Source of the DNA: Desulfoferrobacter suflitae
GTDB taxonomy: Bacteria; Desulfobacterota; Syntrophobacteria; Syntrophobacterales; Syntrophobacteraceae
NCBI RefSeq assembly: GCF_022603395.1
Contig: NZ_JAIBKA010000003.1
Coordinates: forward strand, 372,001-436,000
Direction of reading: 5' to 3'
Length of the DNA: 64,000 nt
Below are positions 44,017 to 52,463 of the stretch, in pieces. Below the pieces are notes generated by a model. That model had not been told where the DNA came from and did not search any database. It saw only the letters and a program-made list of their open reading frames with translations. The stretch's first letter is position 1. Each line of letters opens with the position of its first letter. A program made the position numbers and the translations under genes.

Positions 44017-44466
44017 ATGAGAGAAACGATCAGAAAGCTGGTTCAAGAAAATAACATGTGTGTTTTGGCAACTTGCCATGACCATAGACCGCACTGTTCA
44101 CTCATGGCCTATCTGACGAATGAACGGGCAGATGGCATTTACATGGTGACGCGTCGGCATACGCAAAAGTACCGGAATTTAACCGCCAATCCTCAAGTGA
44201 GTCTGCTCATTGATACCCGCACCCAAGTGGAACCCGACCAGAGGTCTCGAATTCAGGCTCTGACCATCTCAGGAACGTGCAGCGTTACGGTGGACCCAAA
44301 GGAACGCGACGAGATTTTGCGTCAGATTGTCATCCGGCATCCTCATTTGAAGGAACTGGCAGACCACCCGGACGCAGCCATCATCTCCATCCAGCTGCAT
44401 TCTTTCCTGCTGCTGGACGGTGCCCTCAAGGCTTACAGCCTGACAGGAGGCGAAATGGAAGGTTGA
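44017..44466 (+). CDS. Pyridoxamine 5'-phosphate oxidase-like FMN-binding protein
   Basis: 149 residues of the split-barrel flavin-binding fold. Family features: LVQENNMCVLATCHDHRPHCSLMAYL at the N terminus, YMVTRRHTQKYRNLTANPQVSLLID in the centre, and a closing strand. Such proteins bind FMN or F420 and reduce varied substrates; the substrate here is unknown. Convergent with and overlapping by 34 bases the 3' end of dnaE2. Confidence 0.82.
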   Translation: MRETIRKLVQENNMCVLATCHDHRPHCSLMAYLTNERADGIYMVTRRHTQKYRNLTANPQVSLLIDTRTQVEPDQRSRIQALTISGTCSVTVDPKERDEILRQIVIRHPHLKELADHPDAAIISIQLHSFLLLDGALKAYSLTGGEMEG

Positions 44467-47400
44467 TTTTTTAGTGGATTGGGCTGCTCACCGTTCAAAG
44501 CAATCCGACGAAGTTGGCTCACCGTTAAGCTCACCGCATCGAATTCATTTTCCACCCTACCATGCAGCAGATAGGCTCTGTTGTGGTCCAGATCCTGGCA
44601 AAAGCGCCTGAAGGTGTCAGGGAAAAAAACGGCCTCATAAATCGCCGTCTGATCCTCGAAGGAAACAAATTCCATCGGCTCTCCTTCCTTTGTTACCACT
44701 TCTTTACGGGTAATCGGCCAGCCCAGCATCCAGACCTTTTGCCCAATGTGTTGTGCCAGATCTGATGCAGGCACAATCGGGCAGGGAAAGGCACGAATGG
44801 CTGGTTTCAACGTTTGCAGAGGATGCACCGACAACACAAATCCAAGAGTTTCAATTTCTTGCCGCCATTTTTGCTGCGCAGTCAGATCCGGCAGGGAAGG
44901 AACCCGGATTTTGCCACGCCGGCCGAACAGGTTCAGTTGGCAGGGCTTGTCGGCCATGCTCGAACGGCTGCTACGCCCATGGGAATTGAGCCTCGCTTCA
45001 ACCAGCCAGAGAATCTGGGGGCGATTGAACGTTCCAGCGAGACAATCCAGTACGCCGCTTTTTACCAGAACAGGAGCATCGGCGGGGGAAAGGGCGACAC
45101 GCAGCAAAAAATCTTCCAGAGACTCGAACGGTCCGTTCCTCTCCCTTTCGCATAAAATGTCTTCCAGGGCGCCGCGATGAACATTTTGCAACTGCTGGAA
45201 TCCGACTCGAATGGTTTGTTCTCGCCCCCCATAGGTCCACTCGCTTTGATTGATATCCGGTCCCAAAACCGTTATTCCCATACGACGCGCTTCGGAAACG
45301 TAGGCGAATGTGCTGTAATATCCTCCGCCGTTGCTGATCACTGCCGCCATGAATTCCGCCGGATAATGCGCCTTGAGATAAGCGGCTTTGAAGCTCACCA
45401 GAGCATACGATGCCGAATGAGGTTTACAAAAGGAATATCCGGCAAAGGAGGTGAACATCTCCCAGATGCTGTCGACCACCTCTTTGGAGACGCCCCTCCT
45501 GAGGCATCCGTCACGAAAGCATTGGTGATAATGGGAGAGTTGTTGAGTGCTTTTCTTGCTGAGCACCTTACGCAGTCCGTCCGCTTCCGCCCAGTCAAAT
45601 CCTGCCAGAATCATGGCTGCCTGGACCACCTGTTCCTGGTAAACCAGGATGCCGTAGGTTTCCGCCAGAGTTTCCCGCAGATCCGGATGCAGGGGCTGAT
45701 AAGGAACTCCATGCAGGCGGCGGATGTATTCTTGAATGTAGCGATTGGCGGCCGGACGAATAATGGACGAATGGATGACCAGGTGCTCAAAGTCGCCGCG
45801 TCGAGTTTTTTGCTGCAGCTGCCGCATGGCCGGAGATTCCACGTAGAACACTCCCATGGTGTCGCCACGGCGGATTAATTCCAACGTTGCGGGGTCATCG
45901 AGGGGATTTAAGGAAGCGTAATCCAGCACTCTTCCGGTGTTTCTTTGAACCGCAGCCAGCGTATCTCGAATAACGGCCAGAGAGCGATTGCCCAATAGAT
46001 CGATTTTTACCAGCCCCGCTTGTTCCGTCTGATCTTTTTCCCATTGAATGATATTGTTCCCCTTGGCACTGCGTTCTACGGGAACGTAGCGGGTAACGCG
46101 ATCGGGAACCAGGATAACCCCGCCGCAATGCACCGCAAGATGCCTGGGAATGGATTCCAGGCGGGTTGCCAGAGCAAGAATTTCCGGCCACGGCGGATCG
46201 AGAGCAAAAGCACGGAATTTAGGGTGACTCTCCACGCGCTCCCGGATGCGCCCGGGATGAGTCCAAGAGCCCATGCGCCGGGTCACTTCTTTAATTTCGC
46301 CCGCCGGAATTCCGTACACCTTGGCTACTTCCCGCACAGCCGCCCGTCCGCCGAATCCGACATGATTGGCGACCGAAGCCATTCTCTGTGGACCGTAATG
46401 GCTGAGTAGCTCATCGAACAAATCGTCGCGCTCATCCCACGGAAAATCGACATCGATATCGGGGTGGTCCCGCCGCTGGGGATTTAGAAATCGGCCGAAT
46501 AAAAGATTGTGGCGGATGGGATCTACGTGGGTTATTCCCAACAAATAGCTCACCAGGCTGGCTGCAGCGCTTCCTCGCCCGCAATGAATGGGACGGCGTC
46601 GGACAATGTCGGCCACTACCAAAAAATAATCCACATAGCCTTTGGCAACGATCAAATCGAGCTCTTCCGCAAGACGCCTTTCAATGGTCTCGTTGGTGCG
46701 CCCGTAGCGCCAGCGAATTCCGTCGCGGCATTGGTTCAGCAAAAGTGAAAAATGATCGTCTTGTCGATCCCGATAGTAAGGGAAGACGGTCCGTGAGTGA
46801 TCCCATGCCGTGTGGCATTGCCGGGCCAATTTGACACTGTTGGCCAGCGCTTCCCAACTGCTGGGAAAATGCCGGATCATTTGCTGAGTCGTCTTGAACC
46901 AGCGCTGCGGTTCAACCACTTCGTTCGAAGGAAGGTCGCTCAGGGTGCGATTGAGATCAATCGCCCGAACCAGACGGTGCAGAGAGTAATCATCGGGGTG
47001 CGCAAAATAAACGGCATTGCTCGCAACCGGCGGGATCTTCAGACTATTGGCGATTTTCAGTGACTTGCGACTGGCAGGTCCGGCCACAACTTCCATCCAG
47101 CAATCGGCATGAGAACTTAAGGCCGTGAGAAGATGCGGATCACTGCTCAATAAAGCCAGATGGAGACGGTTATTGGGAAATTGGTGTATGAGTGAAAAAC
47201 TTTCCTGCAAATGGCGGCGGGTGATCAAATCTGAGAGGAATTCATAACCCAGAGGAGTTTTCGCCAGGATAACGGCTTCTTCCGTTTTGGTTTGAAGGTG
47301 GGCTCCTAGGATGGGACGGATGCCGTATCGGCGGGCGGCTTCCAAAAAATGGATCAACCCGTAAAAGCCATTGGTGTCGGTCAAAGCAAAGGTGTCAAAC

Positions 47401-47501
47401 CCCACTTCCTTTGCCTTCCTGCAAAGGGTTTCAGGGGAACTGACCCCCCTCATCAGGGAGTAGCTTGAATGCACGTGCAAGTGAACAAAGGAGCTCGGCA
47501 T
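44433..47501 (-). CDS. dnaE2: Error-prone DNA polymerase III alpha subunit (DnaE2)
   Basis: About 1022 residues from ATG 47501; performs mutagenic translesion synthesis with ImuB after SOS induction. PHP domain at the N terminus (FVHLHVHSSYSLMRG), PDIDVDFPWDERDDL with two catalytic Asp, KIDLLGNRSLAVI with the third, then tandem helix-hairpin region and a C-terminal OB fold (YEAVFFPDTF, HGRVENEFDAVSLTV). The short C terminus lacks the replicative tau-binding part, consistent with DnaE2 not DnaE1. Its start lies 80 bases after the imuB stop. Confidence 0.93.
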   Translation of the reverse strand: MPSSFVHLHVHSSYSLMRGVSSPETLCRKAKEVGFDTFALTDTNGFYGLIHFLEAARRYGIRPILGAHLQTKTEEAVILAKTPLGYEFLSDLITRRHLQESFSLIHQFPNNRLHLALLSSDPHLLTALSSHADCWMEVVAGPASRKSLKIANSLKIPPVASNAVYFAHPDDYSLHRLVRAIDLNRTLSDLPSNEVVEPQRWFKTTQQMIRHFPSSWEALANSVKLARQCHTAWDHSRTVFPYYRDRQDDHFSLLLNQCRDGIRWRYGRTNETIERRLAEELDLIVAKGYVDYFLVVADIVRRRPIHCGRGSAAASLVSYLLGITHVDPIRHNLLFGRFLNPQRRDHPDIDVDFPWDERDDLFDELLSHYGPQRMASVANHVGFGGRAAVREVAKVYGIPAGEIKEVTRRMGSWTHPGRIRERVESHPKFRAFALDPPWPEILALATRLESIPRHLAVHCGGVILVPDRVTRYVPVERSAKGNNIIQWEKDQTEQAGLVKIDLLGNRSLAVIRDTLAAVQRNTGRVLDYASLNPLDDPATLELIRRGDTMGVFYVESPAMRQLQQKTRRGDFEHLVIHSSIIRPAANRYIQEYIRRLHGVPYQPLHPDLRETLAETYGILVYQEQVVQAAMILAGFDWAEADGLRKVLSKKSTQQLSHYHQCFRDGCLRRGVSKEVVDSIWEMFTSFAGYSFCKPHSASYALVSFKAAYLKAHYPAEFMAAVISNGGGYYSTFAYVSEARRMGITVLGPDINQSEWTYGGREQTIRVGFQQLQNVHRGALEDILCERERNGPFESLEDFLLRVALSPADAPVLVKSGVLDCLAGTFNRPQILWLVEARLNSHGRSSRSSMADKPCQLNLFGRRGKIRVPSLPDLTAQQKWRQEIETLGFVLSVHPLQTLKPAIRAFPCPIVPASDLAQHIGQKVWMLGWPITRKEVVTKEGEPMEFVSFEDQTAIYEAVFFPDTFRRFCQDLDHNRAYLLHGRVENEFDAVSLTVSQLRRIALNGEQPNPLKNQPSISPPVRL

Positions 47502-47581
47502 AGAAAGAATCCAGAGGAGGGAAACAAGCATTCGGTACGTTGTTATTCTGTTGGTATGCCGCTCGTTTAACCCATCCCTTT

Positions 47582-48793
47582 TTAGCCACGTTGACCGGCG
47601 TTCATCTGCGCTTGAAACCACTCATGGGTCTTGCCCCACTCGATTGCCCGGCGACCGAAACGCCGGCGAATGTGATCCATGGCTTGCTGCAGCTTTTCGG
47701 TGCGGCGGGTGGCAGCTTCTTCCCAAGGAAAAAGCGACATCTGCCGAAGGGGCACAGAAAACTCATAAAATTCCAAAACCATGCGGCGAACGGCGACGCG
47801 GCGCTGAATCAGCCGCTTGAAAACCGGAAGGATGAAGGAAAATAATCGGTAATCGACATGCGCGGCAACGCGCGGCAGGAAAGCCTGACTTTTAACAATT
47901 CTACCATCGGCATGGCGGATCTCCAGAGAAAATTTCCCCGGGCAGCGATTCTGTCGGCGGAGGAGCCAACCGGCTTCTTCCACCTGTTGAAACAGGATTG
48001 CTTCCAGGCGTTCTCGATCGATTTCGTCCCGCTCCAGGTTGTGGATCACCTTCAAACGGGGGGTCTCCCGGAATGGAAGTATGGGAGTGGAATCGATGCC
48101 CCGGGCAAGTCGCAGAAGCCTGGAACCGGCCTCACCGAAAACCTGGTAGAGGGATTTTGCCGGCAAATGAGCCAATTGACCGATCCGCCGGATGTTAAAA
48201 TCGGCCAGTCGGGAGGCCGTTTTAAAACCGACGCCGGGAAGAAAGGTGACCGGTAAGGGAGCAAAAAAAAAGGTTTCCCCACCCGGGAAAATACAGCTTA
48301 AATCCCCTGGTGGAATGCAGTTTGCCGCCACCTGACTGATCAATTTGTTGGCGGCCAGTCCGATGCGCGCATGCAAACCATTTTGCGCCGCCAGTCTATG
48401 TTCCAGGCGACAGGCAACATCCGGAGCAGGTCCCCAGAGCCGTCGAGTACCGGTTAGATCGACAAAATAGCGTCCGGGAAGGGCTCCCTCGACCAAAGGG
48501 GAAAAATAACCGAGGCTTTCCAGGATATGTTGGTGCCGAGTCCTGTAGAACGACAAGTCGGGGGCAACGGTCACCAGCCTGCGGCAGAAGCGTCGTGCCC
48601 GGCTAAGCGGCATGCCTTCCCGAATGCCTTCCCTGCGCGCCATGCCATTCACTCCCTGGACGACAGCCCGCGGTCCATTTTCCGCCAGAGCCAATGGCCG
48701 TTTTATCCACTCGGGACGGCGCAGCTCCTCGAGGGTGACATAAAAATCGGGAACATCCAGATGGGCAATACATCGCTCCATGGCTTTACTCAT
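47582..48793 (-). CDS. imuB: ImuB-like Y-family polymerase (catalytically defective)
   Basis: 403 residues of the DinB/UmuC fold. The first acidic residue is present (HLDVPDFYVTLEEL) but the palm motif reads YFVDLTGTRRLWG in place of the SIDE-type signature, so the catalytic Glu is missing, as in ImuB. A beta-clamp motif QMSLF is visible near residue 350. In ImuB this serves as the adaptor bringing DnaE2 to the clamp. Lies 71 bases after lexA and upstream of dnaE2 on the same strand. The usual imuA gene is absent. Confidence 0.88.
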   Translation of the reverse strand: MSKAMERCIAHLDVPDFYVTLEELRRPEWIKRPLALAENGPRAVVQGVNGMARREGIREGMPLSRARRFCRRLVTVAPDLSFYRTRHQHILESLGYFSPLVEGALPGRYFVDLTGTRRLWGPAPDVACRLEHRLAAQNGLHARIGLAANKLISQVAANCIPPGDLSCIFPGGETFFFAPLPVTFLPGVGFKTASRLADFNIRRIGQLAHLPAKSLYQVFGEAGSRLLRLARGIDSTPILPFRETPRLKVIHNLERDEIDRERLEAILFQQVEEAGWLLRRQNRCPGKFSLEIRHADGRIVKSQAFLPRVAAHVDYRLFSFILPVFKRLIQRRVAVRRMVLEFYEFSVPLRQMSLFPWEEAATRRTEKLQQAMDHIRRRFGRRAIEWGKTHEWFQAQMNAGQRG

Positions 48794-48864
48794 TATATGT
48801 ATTTAAGAGACTACAATTCCTGCCATCTCTGCGAACATCGCATCCTGTTCAGTCCCCGCCGTGT

Positions 48865-49476
48865 CTAACGCCATGACCGTCGATAATGGCGCAAAAGCCC
48901 TACCACCGTCCCCACGATCTCCACATCGCGGGCCGGCACCCGCAGGGATTTCATGCGGCTGTTTGCCGGTCGCAGTTCTACTTCTTCGCCGTGCGGATAA
49001 AATTTCTTGACGGTTGCTTCACCACCGACCAAGGCCACAATCGTTTGCCCATTTTCCGCATGCGACTGCTTGGTGATGATTAAAATGTCTCCCTCACGGA
49101 TTCCTTCGTCTATCATGGAATCACCCCGCACCTTCAGGGCGAAATTGTTGCCGCTCCCCAGCAAGCTTTCCGGCACTTCAATCGATTCGGGAACCTCGAT
49201 CGCTTCGATGGGAGTGCCGGCGGCAACCACCCCTAAAAAGGGAATGGAAGCGGCCCCTGTGCGCAGCGGCAACAAGTCCAGAGCGCGTTTTTGATTGCCC
49301 CAGGGACTCTGCAGGTAGCCACGTTTTTCCAGTTGCTTGAGATGCTTGGAAACGGCATTGAGGGATCGGAATCCCAAATTTGTTCGGATTTCTTCGTAAG
49401 AAGGGGAATAACCGTGCTGTTGCAGGTAGTCCTGCACAAAGCGATAGACTCTTTCCTGTGCCGGTGTGAGCCTCAT
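48865..49476 (-). CDS. lexA: LexA repressor
   Basis: 203 residues from ATG 49476 after GCAGGAGG. N-terminal winged helix (YEEIRTNLGFRSLNAVSKHLKQLE), then the self-cleavage site Ala86-Gly87 (VVAAGTPIEA) and the catalytic pair Ser120 (GDSMIDEG) and Lys157 (ATVKKFYP). RecA-stimulated autocleavage derepresses the SOS operon, here lexA-imuB-dnaE2. A candidate operator lies at 49513-49530. An upstream extension of the frame is not used. It could be an accessory LexA of the cassette rather than the main one. Confidence 0.94.
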   Translation of the reverse strand: MRLTPAQERVYRFVQDYLQQHGYSPSYEEIRTNLGFRSLNAVSKHLKQLEKRGYLQSPWGNQKRALDLLPLRTGAASIPFLGVVAAGTPIEAIEVPESIEVPESLLGSGNNFALKVRGDSMIDEGIREGDILIITKQSHAENGQTIVALVGGEATVKKFYPHGEEVELRPANSRMKSLRVPARDVEIVGTVVGLLRHYRRSWR

Positions 49477-49512
49477 GACGCCATCCTCCTGCGACTGGTT
49501 TCTGCCGCGTTT

Positions 49513-49530
49513 ATTGTGTATGATTACAAT
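49513..49530. promoter_or_regulatory. Candidate LexA operator
   Basis: ATTGT-N8-ACAAT, an inverted repeat with the spacing of the E. coli SOS box (CTGT-N8-ACAG), 37 bases upstream of lexA. No other copy was found in the window. Confidence 0.4.
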
Positions 49531-49557
49531 GGAAAACTTGCCCATCTCACGGTTTTT

Positions 49558-49579
49558 AAAATAAGGTGAAAATAAGGTG
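49558..49579. repeat. Exact tandem 11-bp repeat in the lexA/LuxR divergent promoter region
   Basis: AAAATAAGGTG occurs twice head to tail, one helical turn apart, between lexA and the divergent PAS-LuxR gene. It could be a binding site for a protein contacting one face of the DNA. Confidence 0.5.
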
Positions 49580-49641
49580 AAAGTCAAGAGCGATTATTGT
49601 TTGCAGAATCGGCTTCACCCATTGAAAGCGCTGCATAGAAC

Positions 49642-50640
49642 ATGACGGCCGGGAAACCTTCCCCCCAAGACAGAATATTGCTCGAATTGGAAGCCATCCG
49701 AGATTGCTTGAGCCATTTCCAAGAGGCCTTGGCCGAGCTTGCCGACAAGAAACGGGGGTTTTCCCTGGAGGCGATTCTGGATGCTCTTTCAGCCCATATA
49801 GCCCTGCTGGACGAAACAGGCGCAATTCTTTTCACCAATCGCGCATGGAAGCAATTCGCCGCTGAAAATGGCATGTCCCAAGAGTTTGGCTGGATCGGTA
49901 TCAACTATCTGGAAATTTGCTATGCCGCCACCGACGCAGATGCTCCCATTGCGGTCCAAATTGCTGAAGGAATAGAGAACGTCATCCGAGGGAAGATGAA
50001 GCAATTTAGCATGGACTACCCCTGCCACTCGCCCACAGAAAAGCGTTGGTTTCGCATTCAAGCGACCCGCTCTTCCATGAACCAAAAGGTATGTGCCGTC
50101 GTGTGCCATGACAATATTACCGGGTTGAAGTCGAGCTACGAGAGAATTCGTGCGCAGGAGGAACAATTGCACTTGAAGGCGGAAGAACTGGCAAGGGCCA
50201 ATACCGCACTCAAAGAGGTGCTGCAGCGGGTCGAAACGGAAAAGCGGGAAGTGCAGGAAAAGATTGCTTTAAACATTCAGGAAAGTGTGTTGCCCTATGT
50301 GCAAAAAATGAACGCCATGAGCTTGCCGCCAGATATTCAAAACCACCTAAAATTACTGGAAAATGCTTTACTGGACATCCGTTCTTCCTTTGCCAGAGAC
50401 TTAACAATCCGTTCAGTAGGATTGACTCCCAGTGAACGACGCATTGCAACTCTTATCAGAAACGGCCTGAACAGCAAAGAAATTGCCGTAATGTTGGGCT
50501 TGTCAATCCGCGCCATAGAATTTCACAGGCAAAATATTCGGCACAAACTCGGTCTGAAAAACAGCAAGGCCAATCTTCATTCCTTTTTACTCGAGATGCC
50601 GAGCATCACCCTGCCATCCGGAAACACACCCAACGATTGA
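49642..50640 (+). CDS. PAS-domain LuxR-type transcriptional regulator
   Basis: 332 residues. A PAS domain at about 45-165 (SAHIALLDETGAILFTNRAWKQF, WFRIQATRSS), a coiled coil of about 165-220 (EEQLHLKAEELARANTALKE), and a LuxR HTH at about 265-325 (LTPSERRIATLIRNGLNSKE, IAVMLGLSIRAIEFHR). Expected to sense a ligand or redox state through PAS. Divergent from lexA, sharing the intergenic region with tandem repeats. Confidence 0.88.
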   Translation: MTAGKPSPQDRILLELEAIRDCLSHFQEALAELADKKRGFSLEAILDALSAHIALLDETGAILFTNRAWKQFAAENGMSQEFGWIGINYLEICYAATDADAPIAVQIAEGIENVIRGKMKQFSMDYPCHSPTEKRWFRIQATRSSMNQKVCAVVCHDNITGLKSSYERIRAQEEQLHLKAEELARANTALKEVLQRVETEKREVQEKIALNIQESVLPYVQKMNAMSLPPDIQNHLKLLENALLDIRSSFARDLTIRSVGLTPSERRIATLIRNGLNSKEIAVMLGLSIRAIEFHRQNIRHKLGLKNSKANLHSFLLEMPSITLPSGNTPND

Positions 50641-50900
50641 AATGCTTTTCGGCCTCCTTAAGAGGTGACCTCTCACACTGCTGTTAAGAACAACACTGCG
50701 GCGGTCCCACCATGCCAGCGTTTCCGGTTACCACGCCTTGCCGCTTGCGTTGCGTTTGCCGTGCACCGGGCTACGAGTATTTCCCTGGTGTTTATCCAGC
50801 AATAATCAATCGTTGTTCCAATGGCAGTGGTGTTTATTTTGTGGTCAAGGACTGAGGCTGGATGAAAAATAACCAAGAATCAACTGATTAGGAGGCAACA

Positions 50901-51077
50901 ATGAGCGAAGTAACGACACCGCAAGGCAGAACCCCGTTTGTTTGGGTCAAAGACAAGGCAGGCAATGAATTTATTTGTGAACTGGGTGCTTTGAAAGATC
51001 CTAAGAACGCATCCCAGGATGAATTGAAAAACTGTATCGATGACGCAAAATCTCCGCAGCCTTTTGCGGGTGGCTAA
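50901..51077 (+). CDS. Small acidic protein of 58 residues
   Basis: Unrecognised. ATG follows TTAGGAGGCAAC, an ideal ribosome binding site, and the frame ends in TAA 65 bases before a strong terminator. The sequence has FVWVKDKAGNEFICELGALKD and DELKNCIDDAK with two Cys. Its architecture recalls small conserved proteins of sulfate-reducing and syntrophic bacteria, but I cannot name a family. The 260-base gap upstream (50641-50900) has no other gene. Confidence 0.7.
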   Translation: MSEVTTPQGRTPFVWVKDKAGNEFICELGALKDPKNASQDELKNCIDDAKSPQPFAGG

Positions 51078-51142
51078 CCATGCAGGTTCAGCCTTGGGCA
51101 GTGGCAAGATAACAGTTGTACAACCCAAGAGAAATGATCCCT

Positions 51143-51175
51143 GAGGGCGGTCCGTATGACCGCTCTTTTTATTTG
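51143..51175 (+). terminator. Intrinsic terminator after the 58-residue protein gene
   Basis: Stem 51143-51152 pairs with 51158-51167 (ten pairs including two G-U), loop CGTAT, then TTTTTATTT. Confidence 0.85.
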
Positions 51176-51404
51176 CGGAGCAATCCTCGATTCTGCCGGT
51201 TGATCCCCCAAGGGCTGCGATTAACAAAAAGCCTCAAGGAGGATTGTTCGGGGCTCTCAACTTATCCAAACCCCGGGAGGATCTTGAATCCATCCGGGGG
51301 ACAATTTCGTGTGCTGAGCACAATGTGCAGCGGGTTTTGCGAAAAAGCCTGAAAGGCAAGGAAGCAAACGTCTCCATTCTTGCCAAAATCACTCGCGAAG
51401 GAAA

Positions 51405-51869
51405 TTACCTGGCTTCAACCGATACCAATCATGCACTAATTGGAGAGCTGCTTGCCAGGAATTTGCAGGTGCGTCTCGGCGATGAACTGGTTCTGCTGGG
51501 TCAGGGGCGGGACGGCTCTATAGCGGCGACCGTGGTTGAGGTGAAGGGGATTTTCAGCTCGGGCCAGGACGAGTACGATCGCAGCATGGTCCATATCCCG
51601 CTCAAGTTTTTTCAGGATGTGTACAGCATGAGCGGCTCCGTTCACGAGGCGGTCATTGTGGACGAATCACTGGAGGCCGTACCGGAGATTAAGCAAGAGG
51701 TAGCAGCAAAGCTAAGCGACATGCACGACCATGCCAATCTGGTTGTGCTTGACTGGAAGGAATTGATGCCGGGTTTGGTCCAGGCCATCAAAATGGACCT
51801 GGTGAGCGGATTCATTTTCTATATCATTCTGGTGGTAGTCGCCTTCAGCATTCTCAATACCTTCCTCTG
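51405..51869 (+). pseudogene. FtsX/MacB-type ABC permease fragment
   Basis: The frame reads NYLASTDTNHALIGELLARN, QVRLGDELVLLGQGRDGS, FSSGQDEYDRSMVHIPLKFF and then FIFYIILVVVAFSILNTFL, i.e. the periplasmic core domain and the first of the FtsX transmembrane segments. Just after that helix the frame leaves the family. A full permease has about 400 residues with a helix at the N terminus and three at the C terminus; here both ends are missing. The frame runs open from 51244 (GenBank-style ORF to 52068), but 51244-51404 is not recognised. Confidence 0.75.
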
Positions 51870-52022
51870 TTCAACGTCTTTTTCACCATTATCAACAACA
51901 TGGCCGATCCCCCCGGGATTCTTCAGCCGCGCGGCGTTTGGGATGTTACTGAGGATGTTCAGCTTATCTTTGCCAGTAACATTTTCTACGGCACAGGAGC
52001 AGACCTGTTCGACAAGGATTAA
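51864..52022 (+). pseudogene. C-terminal fragment of an outer-membrane protein
   Basis: In the frame minus one to the permease fragment, from 51864: FNVFFTIINNMADPPGILQP, then WDVTEDVQLIFASNIFYG and GADLFDKD ending at TAA. Alternating hydrophobic residues and the short C-terminal strand suggest the last beta strands of an outer-membrane beta barrel, similar to OMPs encoded downstream of FtsX-type transporter operons. The join to the permease fragment at about 51865 looks like a deletion that removed the intervening genes. Confidence 0.6.
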
Positions 52023-52085
52023 AAATTTCACCAAAAAATTCGTGACTTCTGAAAACAAATATGCTTAGCTGATAAAACAATATAG

Positions 52086-52190
52086 TCATGGAGAGAGGCG
52101 AGAGGGAACTGGCCCTGCGACCGCCCGGCAACCTTTTCCGGAAGTTGTATTTTTGGAAGGTGCCAACGCCAGCCCGCAAGGGAGCCATGA
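52086..52190 (+). promoter_or_regulatory. SAM-I (S-box) riboswitch aptamer
   Basis: Matches the S-box core: GAACTGGCCC, GCCCGGCAACC and AAGGTGCCAAC in order. P1 is TCATGG (52086-52091) with CCATGA (52185-52190); P2 uses GGCG/CGCC; P3 pairs ACCTTTTCC with GGAAGGT; P4 is CCC-GCAA-GGG. SAM binding would favour the terminator just downstream. The gene it controls is not evident: no methionine or SAM gene follows. Confidence 0.88.
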
Positions 52191-52218
52191 GGTCAAAGGC
52201 ATGACAAACGGTACTTTG

Positions 52219-52250
52219 CCTCTTTGCAGTTCCTGCGAGAGGTGTTTTTA
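52219..52250 (+). terminator. Riboswitch expression-platform terminator
   Basis: CCTCTTTGCAG (52219-52229) pairs with CTGCGAGAGG (52233-52242) with one bulge, followed by TGTTTTTA. Sits 29 bases after the SAM aptamer, the expected place. Confidence 0.65.
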
Positions 52251-52463
52251 TATCCCGGCAAAATCTTCGGCAACCAGAGATCCGCCGTCATCTCCCGCGC
52301 CATCACGCAGGGAAGCCCCATTTGACTCTAGACCCTACGCCCGTGGGTCGATTTGTGGCTTATTGCATCCCACGCAAATCAATGTTGCTAAAAGGCCGGC
52401 AAGGGTTCTGGCTGCTGTGATCAGCACGGCGACCCTGTGCAAGCCATGAAGGAAAGATTGTTT

